Source: Labedella phragmitis (GTDB lineage Bacteria; Actinomycetota; Actinomycetes; Actinomycetales; Microbacteriaceae). From it: 64,000 nt of DNA. Within the stretch, counting starts at the first letter, position 1; every line of letters begins with the position of its first letter. Positions 63,146 to 64,000 of the stretch are shown here, piece by piece. The stretch lies in the NCBI RefSeq assembly GCF_004078635.1, contig NZ_RZNB01000003.1, forward strand, positions 1-64,000, in the 5' to 3' direction. The notes under the pieces are model-generated. The model was not told the origin of the DNA, made no database searches, and worked only from the letters and a program-made list of their open reading frames with translations. A program made the position numbers and the translations under genes.

Positions 63146-63868
63146 TCAGTCGAGCCGGAGTCCGTCGTCCGGGTCTATCGCTGCGGAGGCCGGCGAGGCG
63201 AGCGCGTTGTCGACCGCGCTGCGGACGAGCGACGACAGATAGGCTCCGGGGTTCTCGACGCCGATCCGCGAGAGGATCTCGCTCGATTGCGCGACGATCG
63301 AGCGGGAGAACGCCGTGGCCGTCGCGATCGCCTCGGCATAGGCGGGACGGTCCTCCTCGGCGACGACGACGGGCTCACCCCCCATCTCGACGACGAGCGC
63401 TTGCGCGATCGGCAGGACGGGGGCCGGAGCGGTCACGGCGAAGTAGGCCTCGCGGAGCCGGGCGAGATCGAGGGAGGTCCCCGTGAACGCGATGGCGGGG
63501 TGGATCGCGAGTGGGATCGCGCCGGCGACTTGCGCCGGCCGCAGGATTCCGGTGCCGAAGCGGGCCGACGTGTGCGCGACGAGTTGGCCCGGCTGCCACA
63601 CGCCGGCGGCCGCGAGCCCGGTCACGAGGGGCTCGATCTCCTCATCCGGGATCGCGATGATGACGAGTTCGGAGCGCTCGACGAGGTCGGGGATCGACAG
63701 GATCGGCGCTCCGGGCAGGATCACCTCGGCGCGCTCCCTGCTCTCGACCGAGACGGCGGAGATGCCCACGACCGCGTGACCCGCCCCGGCGAGCGCCGCT
63801 CCGAGGACCGGACCGACGCGACCGGCTCCGAGGATGCCGACGCCGAGCCGACCCGCCCGCGCGCTCAT
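63146..63868 (-). CDS. Rossmann-fold DUF2520 protein
   Basis: A 240-residue protein. The N-terminal NAD(P)-binding domain (GVGILGAGRVGPVLGAALAGAG, VIIAIPDEEI) resembles F420/NADP and ketopantoate-type reductases. The DUF2520 C-terminal domain (HPAIAFTGTSLDLARLREAYFAV, ENPGAYLSSLVRSAVDNALASP) completes it. In most actinobacteria it is followed by panC. Here the downstream genes are the Lys-rich protein and the Pls-type synthetase. Its ATG overlaps the stop of the preceding reading frame by 4 nt. Confidence 0.9.
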   Translation of the reverse strand: MSARAGRLGVGILGAGRVGPVLGAALAGAGHAVVGISAVSVESRERAEVILPGAPILSIPDLVERSELVIIAIPDEEIEPLVTGLAAAGVWQPGQLVAHTSARFGTGILRPAQVAGAIPLAIHPAIAFTGTSLDLARLREAYFAVTAPAPVLPIAQALVVEMGGEPVVVAEEDRPAYAEAIATATAFSRSIVAQSSEILSRIGVENPGAYLSSLVRSAVDNALASPASAAIDPDDGLRLD

Positions 63869-64000
63869 CGCACCTCCAGTGCCCAGCGGTGACTGTGGTC
63901 GGAGGCTGCGGCCCGGACAGCCGCGGCCGACGCGCGTTCGAAGAGCACGGCGGCCTCGTCCTTCGCGATCGTCGGCAGGGTCGGGGTGACGGGGCCGAGC
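63865..64000 (-). CDS. C-terminal end of a protein cut by the window edge
   Basis: About 45 residues of an open frame, ending SHRWALEVR. It is translationally coupled (ATGA) to the DUF2520 gene. In the usual actinobacterial order this position holds a PH-domain protein, but the fragment is too short to confirm that. Confidence 0.55.
   Translation of the reverse strand, partial: LGPVTPTLPTIAKDEAAVLFERASAAAVRAAASDHSHRWALEVR

Noticed and set aside
62270-63892. Plus-strand open frame rich in Leu/Arg opposite the Lys-rich and DUF2520 genes
   Set aside because: The repeats are the mirror of the KAERKAKEQAKAE tract, and the rest is the antisense of DUF2520. No start signal.

Overview
The window is high-GC, densely packed DNA from an actinobacterium, most likely a member of the Microbacteriaceae (plant- or soil-associated Micrococcales). 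The pointers are frequent GTG starts and 1-4 nt stop/start overlaps, a mycothiol-type maleylpyruvate isomerase, ClpC with the actinobacterial layout, and a lysS/DUF2520 neighbourhood. No insertion sequence, integrase, phage gene or CRISPR array was seen, and no gene-free stretch exceeds 300 bases.

Left part (1-16 kb): an amine-utilisation group (copper amine oxidase, small membrane protein, two APC permeases, IclR regulator). Next come a zinc alcohol dehydrogenase/SDR pair, a cysteine-less isochorismatase-like hydrolase and a small membrane protein. These three promoters and that of a MarR gene share a TTCC-NN-GGAA palindrome. A second, divergent MarR gene leads an operon with a quinone-oxidoreductase-like enzyme and a full osmoprotectant (OpuC-type) ABC transporter. 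A serine esterase follows.

Middle (16-42.5 kb): three adjoining catabolic blocks. (1) A TetR-flanked operon has an oligopeptide-type ABC importer (including a permease-ATPase fusion), a GH3 beta-glucosidase and an HSL-type esterase. (2) An aromatic block has aryl-alcohol dehydrogenase, aldehyde dehydrogenase, PaaX-type regulator, aryl-AMP ligase, NDP-forming acyl-CoA synthetase, FAD salicylyl-CoA-5-hydroxylase-like enzyme, gentisate 1,2-dioxygenase, fumarylpyruvate hydrolase and maleylpyruvate isomerase. (3) A bgl operon has an antiterminator, its RAT/terminator switch, PTS enzyme IIBCA, GH1 phospho-beta-glucosidase and a HAD phosphatase. Together they could carry a phenolic glucoside such as salicin from uptake to fumarate and pyruvate.

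Right part (42.6-64 kb): mostly housekeeping genes: tRNA-Ser, radA, a (p)ppGpp-synthetase-like protein, msrB-msrA, an ArgA-like acetyltransferase, clpC, cardiolipin synthase and lysS. Between lysS and a DUF2520 gene sits an unusual locus. It holds a 4'-phosphopantetheinyl transferase, an M1 metallopeptidase, a 1342-residue membrane NRPS of the Pls (poly-amino-acid synthetase) type, and a Lys/Ala/Glu repeat protein with a SAP-like tail. This locus and the salicin-type catabolic island are the two most interesting parts of the window.
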